DNA from: Pseudoxanthomonas sp. 3HH-4
GTDB taxonomy: Bacteria > Pseudomonadota > Gammaproteobacteria > Xanthomonadales > Xanthomonadaceae
Assembly: GCF_006716465.1 (NCBI RefSeq)
Contig: NZ_VFPB01000001.1
Location: forward strand, 450,483 to 514,482
Length of the DNA stretch: 64,000 nucleotides
Direction of reading: 5' to 3'
Under the pieces are notes generated by a model. The model did no database searches, was not told the DNA's origin, and saw nothing but the letters and a program-made list of their open reading frames with translations. The position numbers were made by a program, and so were the translations under genes. Of the stretch, positions 8,088-16,404 are shown piece by piece; within the stretch, counting starts at the first letter, position 1, and every line of letters starts with the position of its first letter.

Positions 8088-10086
8088 GCGGGGCCTCCTG
8101 TGATGGCGGAGCTTCGGATGAAGTGGTGCCGCTGTCCAGCCGGCGACGGATGGCCAGCACGGTGATGTCGTCCGATTGCGGGGCGGCGCCGGTAAACGCG
8201 TGAACCTGCGATATCAGGCCTTCGCACTGGTCGCGCGCGGTCGCGCCCGGCAGCAGCGCACCGGGGATGCGCTCCGCACCGAACGCCTGGTTCGCGGCAT
8301 CGAAGGCTTCGGTGATGCCGTCGGTCCACGCCAGCAAGGTGGCGCCCGCGGGCAGTTGCCCGGACCACAGCGGGAAGGCGTCGCCCACCTCGAACCCCAG
8401 CGGCGGCCCGGGCTGCAGCGGCAGCTCCTCGTGGCGTCCATCCGCATGCAGCAGCAGGGGCGCGTCATGGCCTGCACTGGCGAGCACGCAGGCGCCGCTG
8501 CGCACGTCCACGCGCCCGCACAGCACCGTGGCGAACATGCACGCATCGTTGCCCTGCACCAGCCGGCGCGATGCCTCGGTGAGCACGCGTTCCGGCGAAG
8601 CATGCGTGCTGGCGGCCACTTCCAGCACGGTCACGGTGCGGGCCATGAACAGCGCCGCCGGCACGCCCTTGTCGGACACGTCGCCGATGGCGAACCACAG
8701 GCCGTCGGCGTCGGTTTCGATGAAGCAGTAGAAGTCGCCGCCCACGGCCTTGGCCGGCTCCAGCCTTGCATAAGCCTCCAGGTGCGCGTGCTCGCGGTCG
8801 ATCACGCGACCCGGCGGCAGCATCGCCTGCTGGATCTCGCGCGCGATCGACAGCTCGCTCTCCAGCTTCTGCCGGGCCGCCGTCATGTCCTCGATTTCAC
8901 TGAGCTGCTGCCGGATCGAGCCGCGCGCGTGCTCCAGCGTGCGTGCCATCTGGCCGACCTCGTCGCGTCGCTGCAGGAACGGTACCGGCGCGCTGTAGTC
9001 GCCCTGTGCAAGCCGCGCCGCCGACGACGAAAGGCCTTCCACCGGCTGGCTGATGTGGCGCGCCAGCTTGCGCACCACCAGCATGCACAGCAGCGCGAGC
9101 AGCGCGCCGACCGCCGCCAGCATCCACAGCGCCTCGGTCAGGCGGGCGATGATCAGCTCGTAGGACTGCGCGACCAGCAGATTCCAGCCGCTGCTGCCGA
9201 CCGGCTCCACCACGGTGTAGCGCCGCTCGCCGCTGACGGCATCCACGTGCGCGTACTGCAGGGACTGTCGAACGCGTACCGCCTGCGCGGCTTCGCGCAG
9301 GTCGGCGCGACCGGCGCGCATGATGTAGTCGTCCAGGGTCTCCAGCCGCTCGACACCCACCTCCGGATTCAGTGCCAGCGTGCCGGCCGGTGCCACCAGC
9401 GTCACCCGCCATCCCGGCAGGTGCGCCAGCGCATCCACCAGGTCGGTCAGGTTGGCCAGCGGCAAGTCCAGGCTGACCATGCCGCGAGTGCGCGCACCGC
9501 GTCCGGGTTCGCGCAGCGGCATGTTGTAGGTGACCATCCACACGCCGCCCGCAGTCTGGTTGAGGTAGGGCTCGGACCACCAGCCGCCCGGCGATGCCAC
9601 GGTGCGCTGGTACCAGCCTTGGTCGCGGAACGGGTACCCGTCGGCGACGAAGTCGCGGTCGCTGCCATTGCCGGCCACGTAACGTGCGAACGGTGCGTCA
9701 TCGCGCGTGCGCGGCTCCAGGATCAGCAGTCCGCCCACGCAGCCGGGCGTGGCGTTCACCATCGCGCGCAGGGTGGTAGTCAGTTCGTCCGGCGACAGCT
9801 GTGCGTTGCCGACCAGGTCGGAGATGCCGTGCGTGGTGATCGTCACCACATGCAGTGCGTTGTCCAGCCGCTGCGCGGCTTCCTGAGCGGTGGCGTGCGT
9901 GTCGCGGCGCGCGTCGTCCAGGATCAGCCGGCGCGCGAACCACGCCGTCCCCAGCACCAGCAGCAGCACCAGCACCACGTTGACCAGGCCGGCCCACAGG
10001 GCGATGCGCGTGCGCAGGCTGCTGCGCCAGTGCGCGGCACCGGCGACATCCTCTGGCACGACACTGCTGGGCACTGCGTTTCGCAT
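8059..10086 (-). CDS. Membrane SpoIIE-type PP2C phosphatase with Cache and HAMP domains (RsbU-like)
   Basis: 675-residue sensor phosphatase that should dephosphorylate the STAS antagonist in response to an external signal. TM1 lies at about 28-52, a periplasmic Cache-type sensor at about 55-310 (GYPFRDQGWYQRTVASPGGW, then YTVVEPVGSSGWNLL), TM2 at about 315-340, HAMP at about 340-395, then a short coiled coil and the PP2C domain. Metal-binding motifs VGGDFYCF, IGDVSDKGVPAALFMA, DGITEAFD and SDDITVLAIRR are intact. It is the first gene of the minus-strand partner-switching operon, and the aceE promoter region is divergent. The ligand is unknown; Cache domains usually bind small molecules such as amino or carboxylic acids. 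Confidence 0.93.
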   Translation of the reverse strand: MRNAVPSSVVPEDVAGAAHWRSSLRTRIALWAGLVNVVLVLLLVLGTAWFARRLILDDARRDTHATAQEAAQRLDNALHVVTITTHGISDLVGNAQLSPDELTTTLRAMVNATPGCVGGLLILEPRTRDDAPFARYVAGNGSDRDFVADGYPFRDQGWYQRTVASPGGWWSEPYLNQTAGGVWMVTYNMPLREPGRGARTRGMVSLDLPLANLTDLVDALAHLPGWRVTLVAPAGTLALNPEVGVERLETLDDYIMRAGRADLREAAQAVRVRQSLQYAHVDAVSGERRYTVVEPVGSSGWNLLVAQSYELIIARLTEALWMLAAVGALLALLCMLVVRKLARHISQPVEGLSSSAARLAQGDYSAPVPFLQRRDEVGQMARTLEHARGSIRQQLSEIEDMTAARQKLESELSIAREIQQAMLPPGRVIDREHAHLEAYARLEPAKAVGGDFYCFIETDADGLWFAIGDVSDKGVPAALFMARTVTVLEVAASTHASPERVLTEASRRLVQGNDACMFATVLCGRVDVRSGACVLASAGHDAPLLLHADGRHEELPLQPGPPLGFEVGDAFPLWSGQLPAGATLLAWTDGITEAFDAANQAFGAERIPGALLPGATARDQCEGLISQVHAFTGAAPQSDDITVLAIRRRLDSGTTSSEAPPSQEAPHADATVHST

Positions 10087-10185
10087 GCCGACCCTGATCG
10101 TCGCGTTCCCCCCGGAAGGGGATCATAAGCTCACTTTTGCTTGCTGCATTGCAATACGGCAAAGGTCTGATTTTGGTGTGGTCAT

Positions 10186-10197
10186 TGTCCCGGGACA
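10186..10197. promoter_or_regulatory. Perfect 12-bp palindrome upstream of aceE
   Basis: TGTCCCGGGACA is a perfect dyad in the 235-base gap between the divergent phosphatase gene and aceE. A second, imperfect dyad (TACGGAGC / GCTCCATA) sits at about 10200-10219. Either could be an operator for aceE. The position is about 125 bases before the aceE start, and no factor can be named. Confidence 0.3.
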
Positions 10198-10321
10198 GAT
10201 ACGGAGCATCCGCTCCATACGCCTGCGTAGCCAGGTCCCGCGGTGGGTGCGTGCGTTACACTTCAAGGCTCTGAAAGTATCGGCAATGCCGTGCCCCACG
10301 CGCGGCGCAACAGGAGTGGGA

Positions 10322-13015
10322 ATGAACTGGTTGAACGAGATGTTGCAGAGCGATCCGGACCCGCAGGAATCCCGCGAATGGATCGATTCCATGCAGGCGG
10401 TGATCGAGAAGAACGGCGCCCTGCGTGCTCACCAGTTGCTCGAAGGCATGGTGGAAGTCACCCGCCGCGCCGGTGCCTACCTGCCGTTCTCGCCCACCAC
10501 CGAATACGTCAACACCATCGCGCCGCAGAACGAGGCCAAGAGCCCCGGTGACGCCGCACTGGAATGGCGCATCCGTTCGATCATCCGCTGGAACGCGATG
10601 GCCACCGTCGTGCGCGCCAACCGCAAGCCCGGCGACCTGGGCGGCCACATCGCCAGCTTCGCTTCCGGCGCCACGCTGTACGACGTCGGCTTCAACCACT
10701 TCTGGCGCGCGCCGAGCGACAACCACCCGGGCGACCTGCTGTTCATCCAGGGCCACAGCGCGCCCGGCATCTACGCGCGTTCGTTCCTGGAAGGCCGCAT
10801 CAGCGAGCAGCAGCTGGACAACTTCCGCATGGAAGTCGACGGCCAGGGCATTTCGTCCTACCCGCATCCGTGGCTGATGCCGGACTACTGGCAGACCCCG
10901 ACCGTGTCGATGGGCCTGGGCCCGCTGGCGGCGATCTACCAGGCGCAGTTCATGAAGTACCTGGAGCACCGCGGCCTGATCGAGAAGTCCGACCGCAAGG
11001 TGTGGTGCTTCATCGGCGACGGCGAGAGCGACGAGCCGGAAACCCTCGGCGCCATCGCGCTGGCCGGCCGCGAAGGCCTCGACAACCTGATCTTCGTGGT
11101 CAACTGCAACCTGCAGCGCCTCGACGGCCCGGTGCGTGGCAACGGCAAGATCATCCAGGAGCTGGAAGGCGTGTTCCGCGGCGGCGGCTGGAACGTCATC
11201 AAGCTGCTGTGGGGCAGCTACTGGGATCCGCTCCTCGCCCGCGACACCAGCGGCGCGCTGAAGAAGCTGATGATGGAAACCGTCGACGGCGAGTACCAGA
11301 ACTGCAAGGCATTCGGCGGCAAGTACACGCGCGACAATTTCTTCGGCAAGTACCCGGAGACGGCGGCCATGGTCGCCAACCTGTCCGATGACGACATCTG
11401 GCGCCTCAACCGTGGCGGCCACGATCCGCACAAGGTCTACGCGGCCTACCACGAGGCGGTGAACACCAAGGGCATGCCCACGGTGATCCTGGCCAAGACG
11501 GTGAAGGGCTACGGCATGGGCTCGGCGGGCGAATCGCTCAATCCGACCCACCAGACCAAGAAGCTGGACGACGAAGCCATCCGCACGTTCCGCGACCGCT
11601 TCAACATCCCGGTCAGCGACAAGCAGCTGGAAGAGTCGGCGCAGGTGCCGTTCTACCATCCGGGCGAGGACTCGCCGGAAATCCAGTACCTGAAGTCGCG
11701 CCGCGCCGCGCTGGGCGGCTACCTGCCGCAGCGCCGCCGCAAGGCCAGCGAGTCGTTCGAGACGCCGAAGCTGGAAGCGTTCGACCGCCTGCTGAAGAGC
11801 ACCGGCGACCGCGAGATTTCCACCACGATGGCGTTCGTGCAGGGCCTGAACATCGCGCTGCGCGACAAGCAGGTTGGTCCGCGCCTGGTGCCGATCGTCG
11901 CCGACGAGGCGCGCACGTTCGGCATGGAAGGCATGTTCCGCCAGATCGGCATCTATGCGCCGTTCGGCCAGAAGTACAAGCCGGTCGATGCCGACCAGCT
12001 GATGTACTACCGCGAAGACCAGTCCGGCCAGGTGCTGCAGCAGGGCATCAGCGAGCCGGGCGCGATGTCGTCGTGGATGGCGGCGGGCACCAGCTATTCG
12101 GTCAGCAACGTGCCGATGCTGCCGTTCTACATCTACTACTCGATGTTCGGCTTCCAGCGCATTGGCGACATCGCCTGGCAGGCGGCGGACATGCGCACGC
12201 GCGGCTTCCTGCTGGGCGGCACCGCGGGCCGCACGACGCTCAACGGTGAAGGCCTGCAGCACGAGGACGGTTTCAGTCACGTCATCGCCGGCAGCATCCC
12301 CAACGTGCGCAGCTACGACCCGACCTTCGGTTTCGAAGTCGCGGTAGTCCTGCAGCACGGCATGCAGAAGATGCTGCAGGAGCAGGTGGACGAGTACTAC
12401 TACGTCACCCTGATGAACGAGAACTACACCCACCCGGAGATGCCGGAAGGCGCAGCGGCGGGGATCATCAAGGGCATGTACCTGCTCACCGATGCGGGCA
12501 AGCCGAAGAAGGGCGAGCTGCGCGTGCAGCTGCTGGGCAGCGGCACCATCCTGCGCGAGGCGATCGCGGCGGCCGAGCTGCTGGACAAGGATTTCGGCGT
12601 GACCGCCGACATCTGGTCGTGCCCGAGCTTCAACGAGCTGCGTCGTGACGGTTTCGACGCCGAGCGCTGGAACCGTCTCAACCCGGAAGCGAAGTCGCCG
12701 CGCAAGGCGTACGTGACCGAGCTGCTGGAAGGCCGCCAGGGACCGGTGATCGCCGCGACCGACTACGTGCGTGCCTACAGCGACCAGATCCGCGCGTTCG
12801 TGCCGGGGTCGTACACGGTGCTGGGCACGGACGGCTTCGGCCGCAGCGATACCCGCGCCAACCTGCGCCGCCACTTCGAAGTGGACCGCTACTACATCGC
12901 CCACGCCGCCATCGCCGCGCTGGCGAAGGAAGGCAAGATGACCGCCAAGGACGTGTCCCGCGCGATCAAGCAGTACAAGATCGATGTGGAGAAGGCGAAC
13001 CCGGTGACGGTGTGA
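10322..13015 (+). CDS. aceE: Pyruvate dehydrogenase E1 component, homodimeric type
   Basis: Thiamine-diphosphate-dependent decarboxylation of pyruvate and acetyl transfer to the E2 lipoyl groups of the pyruvate dehydrogenase complex. 897 residues, the normal size of AceE. The thiamine-diphosphate motif GDGESDEPETLGAI begins near residue 232; other AceE landmarks are TTEYVNTIAPQNEA, GFNHFWR, SYPHPWLMPDYWQ and YITLMNENY-like YVTLMNENYTHPEMPEG. The ATG at 10322 is preceded by CAGGAG, 7 bases upstream; the frame is open further upstream but without coding character. Neither E2 nor E3 follows: a terminator closes the gene, so aceF and lpd are elsewhere. Confidence 0.97.
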   Translation: MNWLNEMLQSDPDPQESREWIDSMQAVIEKNGALRAHQLLEGMVEVTRRAGAYLPFSPTTEYVNTIAPQNEAKSPGDAALEWRIRSIIRWNAMATVVRANRKPGDLGGHIASFASGATLYDVGFNHFWRAPSDNHPGDLLFIQGHSAPGIYARSFLEGRISEQQLDNFRMEVDGQGISSYPHPWLMPDYWQTPTVSMGLGPLAAIYQAQFMKYLEHRGLIEKSDRKVWCFIGDGESDEPETLGAIALAGREGLDNLIFVVNCNLQRLDGPVRGNGKIIQELEGVFRGGGWNVIKLLWGSYWDPLLARDTSGALKKLMMETVDGEYQNCKAFGGKYTRDNFFGKYPETAAMVANLSDDDIWRLNRGGHDPHKVYAAYHEAVNTKGMPTVILAKTVKGYGMGSAGESLNPTHQTKKLDDEAIRTFRDRFNIPVSDKQLEESAQVPFYHPGEDSPEIQYLKSRRAALGGYLPQRRRKASESFETPKLEAFDRLLKSTGDREISTTMAFVQGLNIALRDKQVGPRLVPIVADEARTFGMEGMFRQIGIYAPFGQKYKPVDADQLMYYREDQSGQVLQQGISEPGAMSSWMAAGTSYSVSNVPMLPFYIYYSMFGFQRIGDIAWQAADMRTRGFLLGGTAGRTTLNGEGLQHEDGFSHVIAGSIPNVRSYDPTFGFEVAVVLQHGMQKMLQEQVDEYYYVTLMNENYTHPEMPEGAAAGIIKGMYLLTDAGKPKKGELRVQLLGSGTILREAIAAAELLDKDFGVTADIWSCPSFNELRRDGFDAERWNRLNPEAKSPRKAYVTELLEGRQGPVIAATDYVRAYSDQIRAFVPGSYTVLGTDGFGRSDTRANLRRHFEVDRYYIAHAAIAALAKEGKMTAKDVSRAIKQYKIDVEKANPVTV

Positions 13016-13057
13016 TGCACGCCGTTCCTCCCCGTACGCGGTGAGGATGACCGGACG

Positions 13058-13083
13058 AAAAAGCGGCCCATGGCCGCTTTTTT
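13058..13083 (+). terminator. Rho-independent terminator of aceE
   Basis: Stem AAAAAGCGGCC / GGCCGCTTTTT with a CAT loop and a T-run, 42 bases after the aceE stop codon. Confidence 0.9.
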
Positions 13084-13096
13084 GTTGCCTGACCGA

Positions 13097-13125
13097 TTGA
13101 CATGTTGTGAACCATGGTTCACAGT
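13097..13125 (+). promoter_or_regulatory. Promoter with 18-bp perfect palindromic operator of the toxin-antitoxin pair
   Basis: TTGACA at 13097-13102 is a consensus -35 box. The 18-bp perfect palindrome TGTGAACCATGGTTCACA (13106-13123) fills the spacer, and a weak -10 (CACAGT, 13120-13125) follows at 17 bases. A palindrome in the promoter spacer is the usual site for autorepression by the antitoxin, which carries a helix-turn-helix. The toxin ATG is at 13158. Confidence 0.7.
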
Positions 13126-13157
13126 CTGGGCAAGATTGACGTCACGGATGACGCTGC

Positions 13158-13454
13158 ATGATCGAGGTCCGGAAGACGCGACTGTTCGAGGGCTGGTTTG
13201 TTTCGCTGCGTGACCGGCAGGCGAGGATGCGCATTCAGGCGCGCATCGATCGGCTCGCCTTCGGCAATCCGGGGCAGCATCGCGTGCTGACCGGCGGGGT
13301 ATGCGAGATGAAGATCGATTGCGGCCCGGGCTATCGCGTTTACTTCACCCGCCACGGCGATGCGTGGGTCGTGCTGCTGTGCGGAGGCGACAAGGCATCG
13401 CAGCGTGCGGACATCAAGGCGGCATTGGCGTTGGCGAACGCGTTGGAGAACTGA
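13158..13454 (+). CDS. RelE/ParE-superfamily toxin (HigB/Gp49-like)
   Basis: 98-residue toxin of the 'addiction module killer protein' group (HigB-like, COG3657 type). Members act as mRNA interferases on the ribosome. The pattern is typical: an N-terminal helix pair (FEGWFVSLRDRQARMRIQAR), then GNPGQHRVLTGGVCEMKIDC and GYRVYFTRHGDAWVVLLCGG, then a C-terminal helix (KASQRADIKAALALANAL). As in other HigB-type pairs the toxin gene comes first; the antitoxin ATG is one base after its stop. Cleavage of mRNA is inferred from the family. Confidence 0.9.
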   Translation: MIEVRKTRLFEGWFVSLRDRQARMRIQARIDRLAFGNPGQHRVLTGGVCEMKIDCGPGYRVYFTRHGDAWVVLLCGGDKASQRADIKAALALANALEN

Positions 13455-13455
13455 C

Positions 13456-13842
13456 ATGGCACTGAAGACCACGCCGTGGGATTCGGCGGAGTACCTCAAG
13501 ACCGAGGCGGACATCACCGCCTATCTGGATGCGTGCTTCGAGGAAGCGGGTGATGATCCGGCGTTCCTGGTGCATGCGCTGGGTGTGGCGGCGCGCGCGC
13601 GCAACATGAGCCAGTTGGCGCGTGACACCGGACTGACGCGCGAGGGCCTGTACAAGGCGCTGTCCAGCGACGGCAATCCCAGTTTCGGCACGGTGTTGAA
13701 AGTGGCCGGTGCGATGGGCTACCGGTTTGCGCTGGTCAGCAAGCGAGCCAAGGCGAGCCGCAAGGCGGGCAAGCGGACCGTCGCGCCGGACGCGCCGAAG
13801 GGCGCAGGCAAGCGGAGCGTCGCGCAGGCCAAGCAAAGATGA
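13456..13842 (+). CDS. Antitoxin with helix-turn-helix and basic tail
   Basis: 128-residue partner of the upstream toxin (COG3636-type antidote). The core is TPWDSAEYLKTEADITAYL followed by an HTH (RARNMSQLARDTGLTREGLYKALS, about residues 50-73) and GNPSFGTVLKVAGAMGYRF. The start is the ATG one base after the toxin stop; the frame is open upstream but inside the toxin gene. The last ~33 residues are a Lys/Arg/Ala-rich extension with a near repeat (GKRTVAP / GKRSVAQ) that ordinary members of the family, about 100 residues long, lack. It probably represses its own promoter at the palindrome 13106-13123. Confidence 0.88.
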   Translation: MALKTTPWDSAEYLKTEADITAYLDACFEEAGDDPAFLVHALGVAARARNMSQLARDTGLTREGLYKALSSDGNPSFGTVLKVAGAMGYRFALVSKRAKASRKAGKRTVAPDAPKGAGKRSVAQAKQR

Positions 13843-13924
13843 GTACCGGTCGTCGCATCCGGCGATGGCGGCTCACGCGTGATCACGCGATGCTGCGCAC
13901 CGTCCAGTGGTGTGGCTCTTCGGC

Positions 13925-15019
13925 ATGACGCTGACCCTCGACCACCTGCGCCGCTATGCCGTCGCACGCAGCCTGTTCAAACCGACCACCCTGTCGCGTG
14001 CGATCCATCGGCTGGGCTTCGTGCAGGCGGACCCGATCCGGGCGCCGGCACGCGCGCAGGACCTGACGCTGCGCCACCGCGTCGCCGGTTACCGCGCCGG
14101 TGATCTGGAACGTCGGTATCCGCGGTTGTCGCTGGAAGAAGACTTCTTCGTCAACTACGGCTTCCTGCCGCGCGAGCATCACCAACTGATGCACCCGCGC
14201 AAGGCACGCGAGGCGTGGACGCCCGCGCGCTGGAAGCAGGCACGGGCGGTGCTGGATTTCGTTACAGAGCGCGGCAACGCGCATCCGCGCGACGTGGATG
14301 CGCACTTCGGGCATGGCAAGACGACCAACTGGTTCGGTGGTTCGTCCAACGCGAGCACGCAGTTGCTGGACGGCATGCATTATCGCGGGCTGTTGCGGGT
14401 CGCACGCCGCGAGGGCGGTACGCGGGTCTATGCGCCGCGCGTCGGTGACGCAACGCCGGTCGCGATGTCCGATGCGGAAGCGCGACTGGATGCGCTGCTC
14501 GACATCATCGTGCGCAAGTACGCGCCGTTGCCGGCGGCCAGCCTGGGCCAGTTGCTTGGCTATCTGCGTCGCGGGGTGCCGCAGTGGGAAGGCCTGCGCG
14601 CGGGGACTTTGAAGCGGGCACGCCAGCGGTTGGGCACGGCGCGTGTCGATGGGGTGGACTGGTACTGGCCGGCGGATGAAGATCCGCGTTCGCGGCGCTG
14701 GAAGCCGGATGACCAGGTGCGGCTGCTGACGCCGTTCGATCCGGTGGTGTGGGACCGGCGACGGTTCGAGATGTTCTGGGGCTGGACGTACCGCTTCGAG
14801 GCGTACACGCCGGCACCGAAGCGGAAGCTGGGGTATTACGCGTTGCCGGTGCTGTGGGGTGACCGGGTGATCGGGTGGGGGAATCTTAGTGTGGTCGAGG
14901 GGGAGTTGCGGTCGACGTTTGGGTATGTGGAGGCGGGTGGGTCGAAGGATGCTGCGTTTCGGGCTGCGCTTGAGGCGGAGCTGGGTCGTACTCACGTCTT
15001 TTTGGGCCTGAAAGGGTGA
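13925..15019 (+). CDS. YcaQ-family (HTH_42) DNA interstrand crosslink glycosylase
   Basis: 364-residue winged-helix protein of the YcaQ/AlkX family, which unhooks alkylated bases and interstrand crosslinks in DNA. The catalytic QxD motif is present at residues 34-36 (LGFVQADPIRAPARAQD). Other family landmarks are DLERRYPRLSLEEDFFVNYG, HYRGLLRVARREGG, LTPFDPVVWDRRRFEMFWGW and the C-terminal TYRFEAYTPAPKRKLGYYAL. The start is taken at ATG 13925 (MTLTLDHLRRYAVAR); GTG codons at 13907 and 13910 would add six poorly fitting residues. It lies 82 bases after the antitoxin, and the low-GC island begins beyond it. Confidence 0.85.
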   Translation: MTLTLDHLRRYAVARSLFKPTTLSRAIHRLGFVQADPIRAPARAQDLTLRHRVAGYRAGDLERRYPRLSLEEDFFVNYGFLPREHHQLMHPRKAREAWTPARWKQARAVLDFVTERGNAHPRDVDAHFGHGKTTNWFGGSSNASTQLLDGMHYRGLLRVARREGGTRVYAPRVGDATPVAMSDAEARLDALLDIIVRKYAPLPAASLGQLLGYLRRGVPQWEGLRAGTLKRARQRLGTARVDGVDWYWPADEDPRSRRWKPDDQVRLLTPFDPVVWDRRRFEMFWGWTYRFEAYTPAPKRKLGYYALPVLWGDRVIGWGNLSVVEGELRSTFGYVEAGGSKDAAFRAALEAELGRTHVFLGLKG

Positions 15020-15259
15020 CGTCGTTTGCCCCGCCTGGAGTCAGCCAAGGCGGCTGTCAATAGACTGGGTCGCCATCAATCAGGACGGCATCTATGCGGA
15101 GAGGGCGAGTGTGGTCGAGCCTGAGCATACTTGCGGGGTAAATTGCGGTGCGATCAAGGGGTTGCGGCCGGTTGGCTGCGGGCCTAATCTCCCTCCCGTT
15201 GTATCAACCTCAAGCCAGTCGCAAGCTATGCGACAAGTAATAGCCAAGGTAGGAGCACC

Positions 15260-15871
15260 ATGGCTCAGTTGGGTTCGCAAGAAGCGCCAACCAAGAATGG
15301 TATGAGGATTGTTAAATGGCTCGCGGTTTCGGTCGCGGCCTTGCTCTTGCTGGTGGCTTGCTCTAAGCCACTTTATGACGCCATTCGAAAGCCGCATGAG
15401 CAGAGATGGGAGCGTGCGTTACACATTGAAGCACGTAAGCCTCTGCTCGGAAGTGCGGTAGAGGAGTCGCGTAATGAGCGAGAAGCAAGAGATTTTGGAA
15501 AAGAGCTTGATGTGCTTACTAGCTTCTACGAAACAGTCATCAGCATCTTGTTGGCGGTTGTAGCAGTTGTGGCAGGGCTCGCGTTCTGGACAATTAAAGT
15601 CGTCACCAGAGCTCAAGCAGAAGAGACGGCTACAGAGGCTGCGACCAGGATCCTTGGAGATCACGAAGGCTTTCGCAGAAGGCTCAACGAGGTCGTTGAG
15701 GAGGCTGTGGAGCTGCGCATGGAGGAAGTTAACTCGAAGCTGGAAGAGTTCTCGGTTCCTCTCGACTTGGTTGTACAGAACCCGCAGCAAGCGGTTAAAC
15801 CAGAGAAGAGCAGGCCTGCACCCGCAAAGAAGGCTGCAAAGAAGTCGCAGAAGAAAGCGGAAGATAAGTAG
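15260..15871 (+). CDS. Membrane-anchored coiled-coil protein of unknown function
   Basis: 203 residues, no family recognised. A hydrophobic segment spans about 17-34 and ends in LLLLVAC, so with the internal Met15 as start it would look like a lipoprotein signal; a second TM spans about 91-113 (TVISILLAVVAVVAGLAFW). Between them is a charged region; after TM2 comes a helical, probably coiled-coil segment (about 116-165) and a Pro/Ala/Lys-rich tail (APAKKAAKKSQKKAEDK). The ATG at 15260 has AGGAG 4 bases upstream (15251-15255). GC is far below the flanks: 15481-15540 has 23 G+C of 60. It ends 8 bases before the ImmA/IrrE gene and is probably co-transcribed with it. Confidence 0.7.
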   Translation: MAQLGSQEAPTKNGMRIVKWLAVSVAALLLLVACSKPLYDAIRKPHEQRWERALHIEARKPLLGSAVEESRNEREARDFGKELDVLTSFYETVISILLAVVAVVAGLAFWTIKVVTRAQAEETATEAATRILGDHEGFRRRLNEVVEEAVELRMEEVNSKLEEFSVPLDLVVQNPQQAVKPEKSRPAPAKKAAKKSQKKAEDK

Positions 15872-15879
15872 GCGCAAAT

Positions 15880-16404
15880 ATGGCCGTAGTTAAGAAAAAA
15901 CCTGAGCCAACTCCTGTGGTGGCTCTTATATCCGACATCGAGACGACCCGCAGGGTGCTCGCAGGTGCCGGCATCTCTGCTATTCCTCTAGATATCAATG
16001 GTGCTGCGGCAGCATTGGGGGTTCGTGTTCAGTACGAGCCTATGGCAGACGAGATGTCGGGGTATCTGGAGAAGCGAGGAGTTGATTGGGTCGCTGGCGT
16101 CAATGCCCACCACAGCGGTGTTAGGCAGCGCTTTACCATTGCGCATGAGTTGGCCCATTTCGTCCTGCACAGGAATCTGCAGGAAAACTTTCGAGACCTG
16201 ATCTTTACCCGGCGCTCATTGGAGCGTAATCAGATGGAGCGCGAGGCGGATTCCTTTGCTGCGCAACTCCTTATGCCTTCGGAAGAATTGATCGCTGATG
16301 TTAGAAGCGGCAAGACGAACGTACATGAGCTAGCAGAGCGATACCAAGTCTCAGGTTTGGCAATGAAGTATCGACTAATGAATCTTGGATACAGGGTGGC
16401 CTGA
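15880..16404 (+). CDS. ImmA/IrrE-family metallopeptidase
   Basis: 174-residue zinc peptidase of the ImmA/IrrE (DUF955) family. The HExxH motif is at 89-93 (FTIAHELAHFVLH), with the downstream Glu in MEREADSFAAQLLMP (about residue 122). Relatives cleave phage repressors (ImmA) or DdrO-type repressors (IrrE/PprI); many others of unknown role sit in mobile islands. A helix-turn-helix repressor partner is not visible nearby. The stop TGA at 16402-16404 directly abuts the ATG of the next gene, indicating tight coupling. Codon use is AT-rich compared with the surrounding genome, which suggests transfer. Confidence 0.9.
   Translation: MAVVKKKPEPTPVVALISDIETTRRVLAGAGISAIPLDINGAAAALGVRVQYEPMADEMSGYLEKRGVDWVAGVNAHHSGVRQRFTIAHELAHFVLHRNLQENFRDLIFTRRSLERNQMEREADSFAAQLLMPSEELIADVRSGKTNVHELAERYQVSGLAMKYRLMNLGYRVA

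Noticed and set aside
10170-10190. PdhR-like operator before aceE (TTGGTGTGGTCATT)
   Set aside because: Only the left half resembles the PdhR site; the right half lacks the ACCAA repeat, and PdhR itself is not in the window.
10256-12904. 882-codon open frame antisense to aceE
   Set aside because: Same reason: covers a well-conserved gene on the other strand and has shadow-like composition.
15111-15305. 64-codon open frame in the gap before the island
   Set aside because: No ribosome-binding site and no recognisable pattern; it overlaps the well-supported start at 15260.
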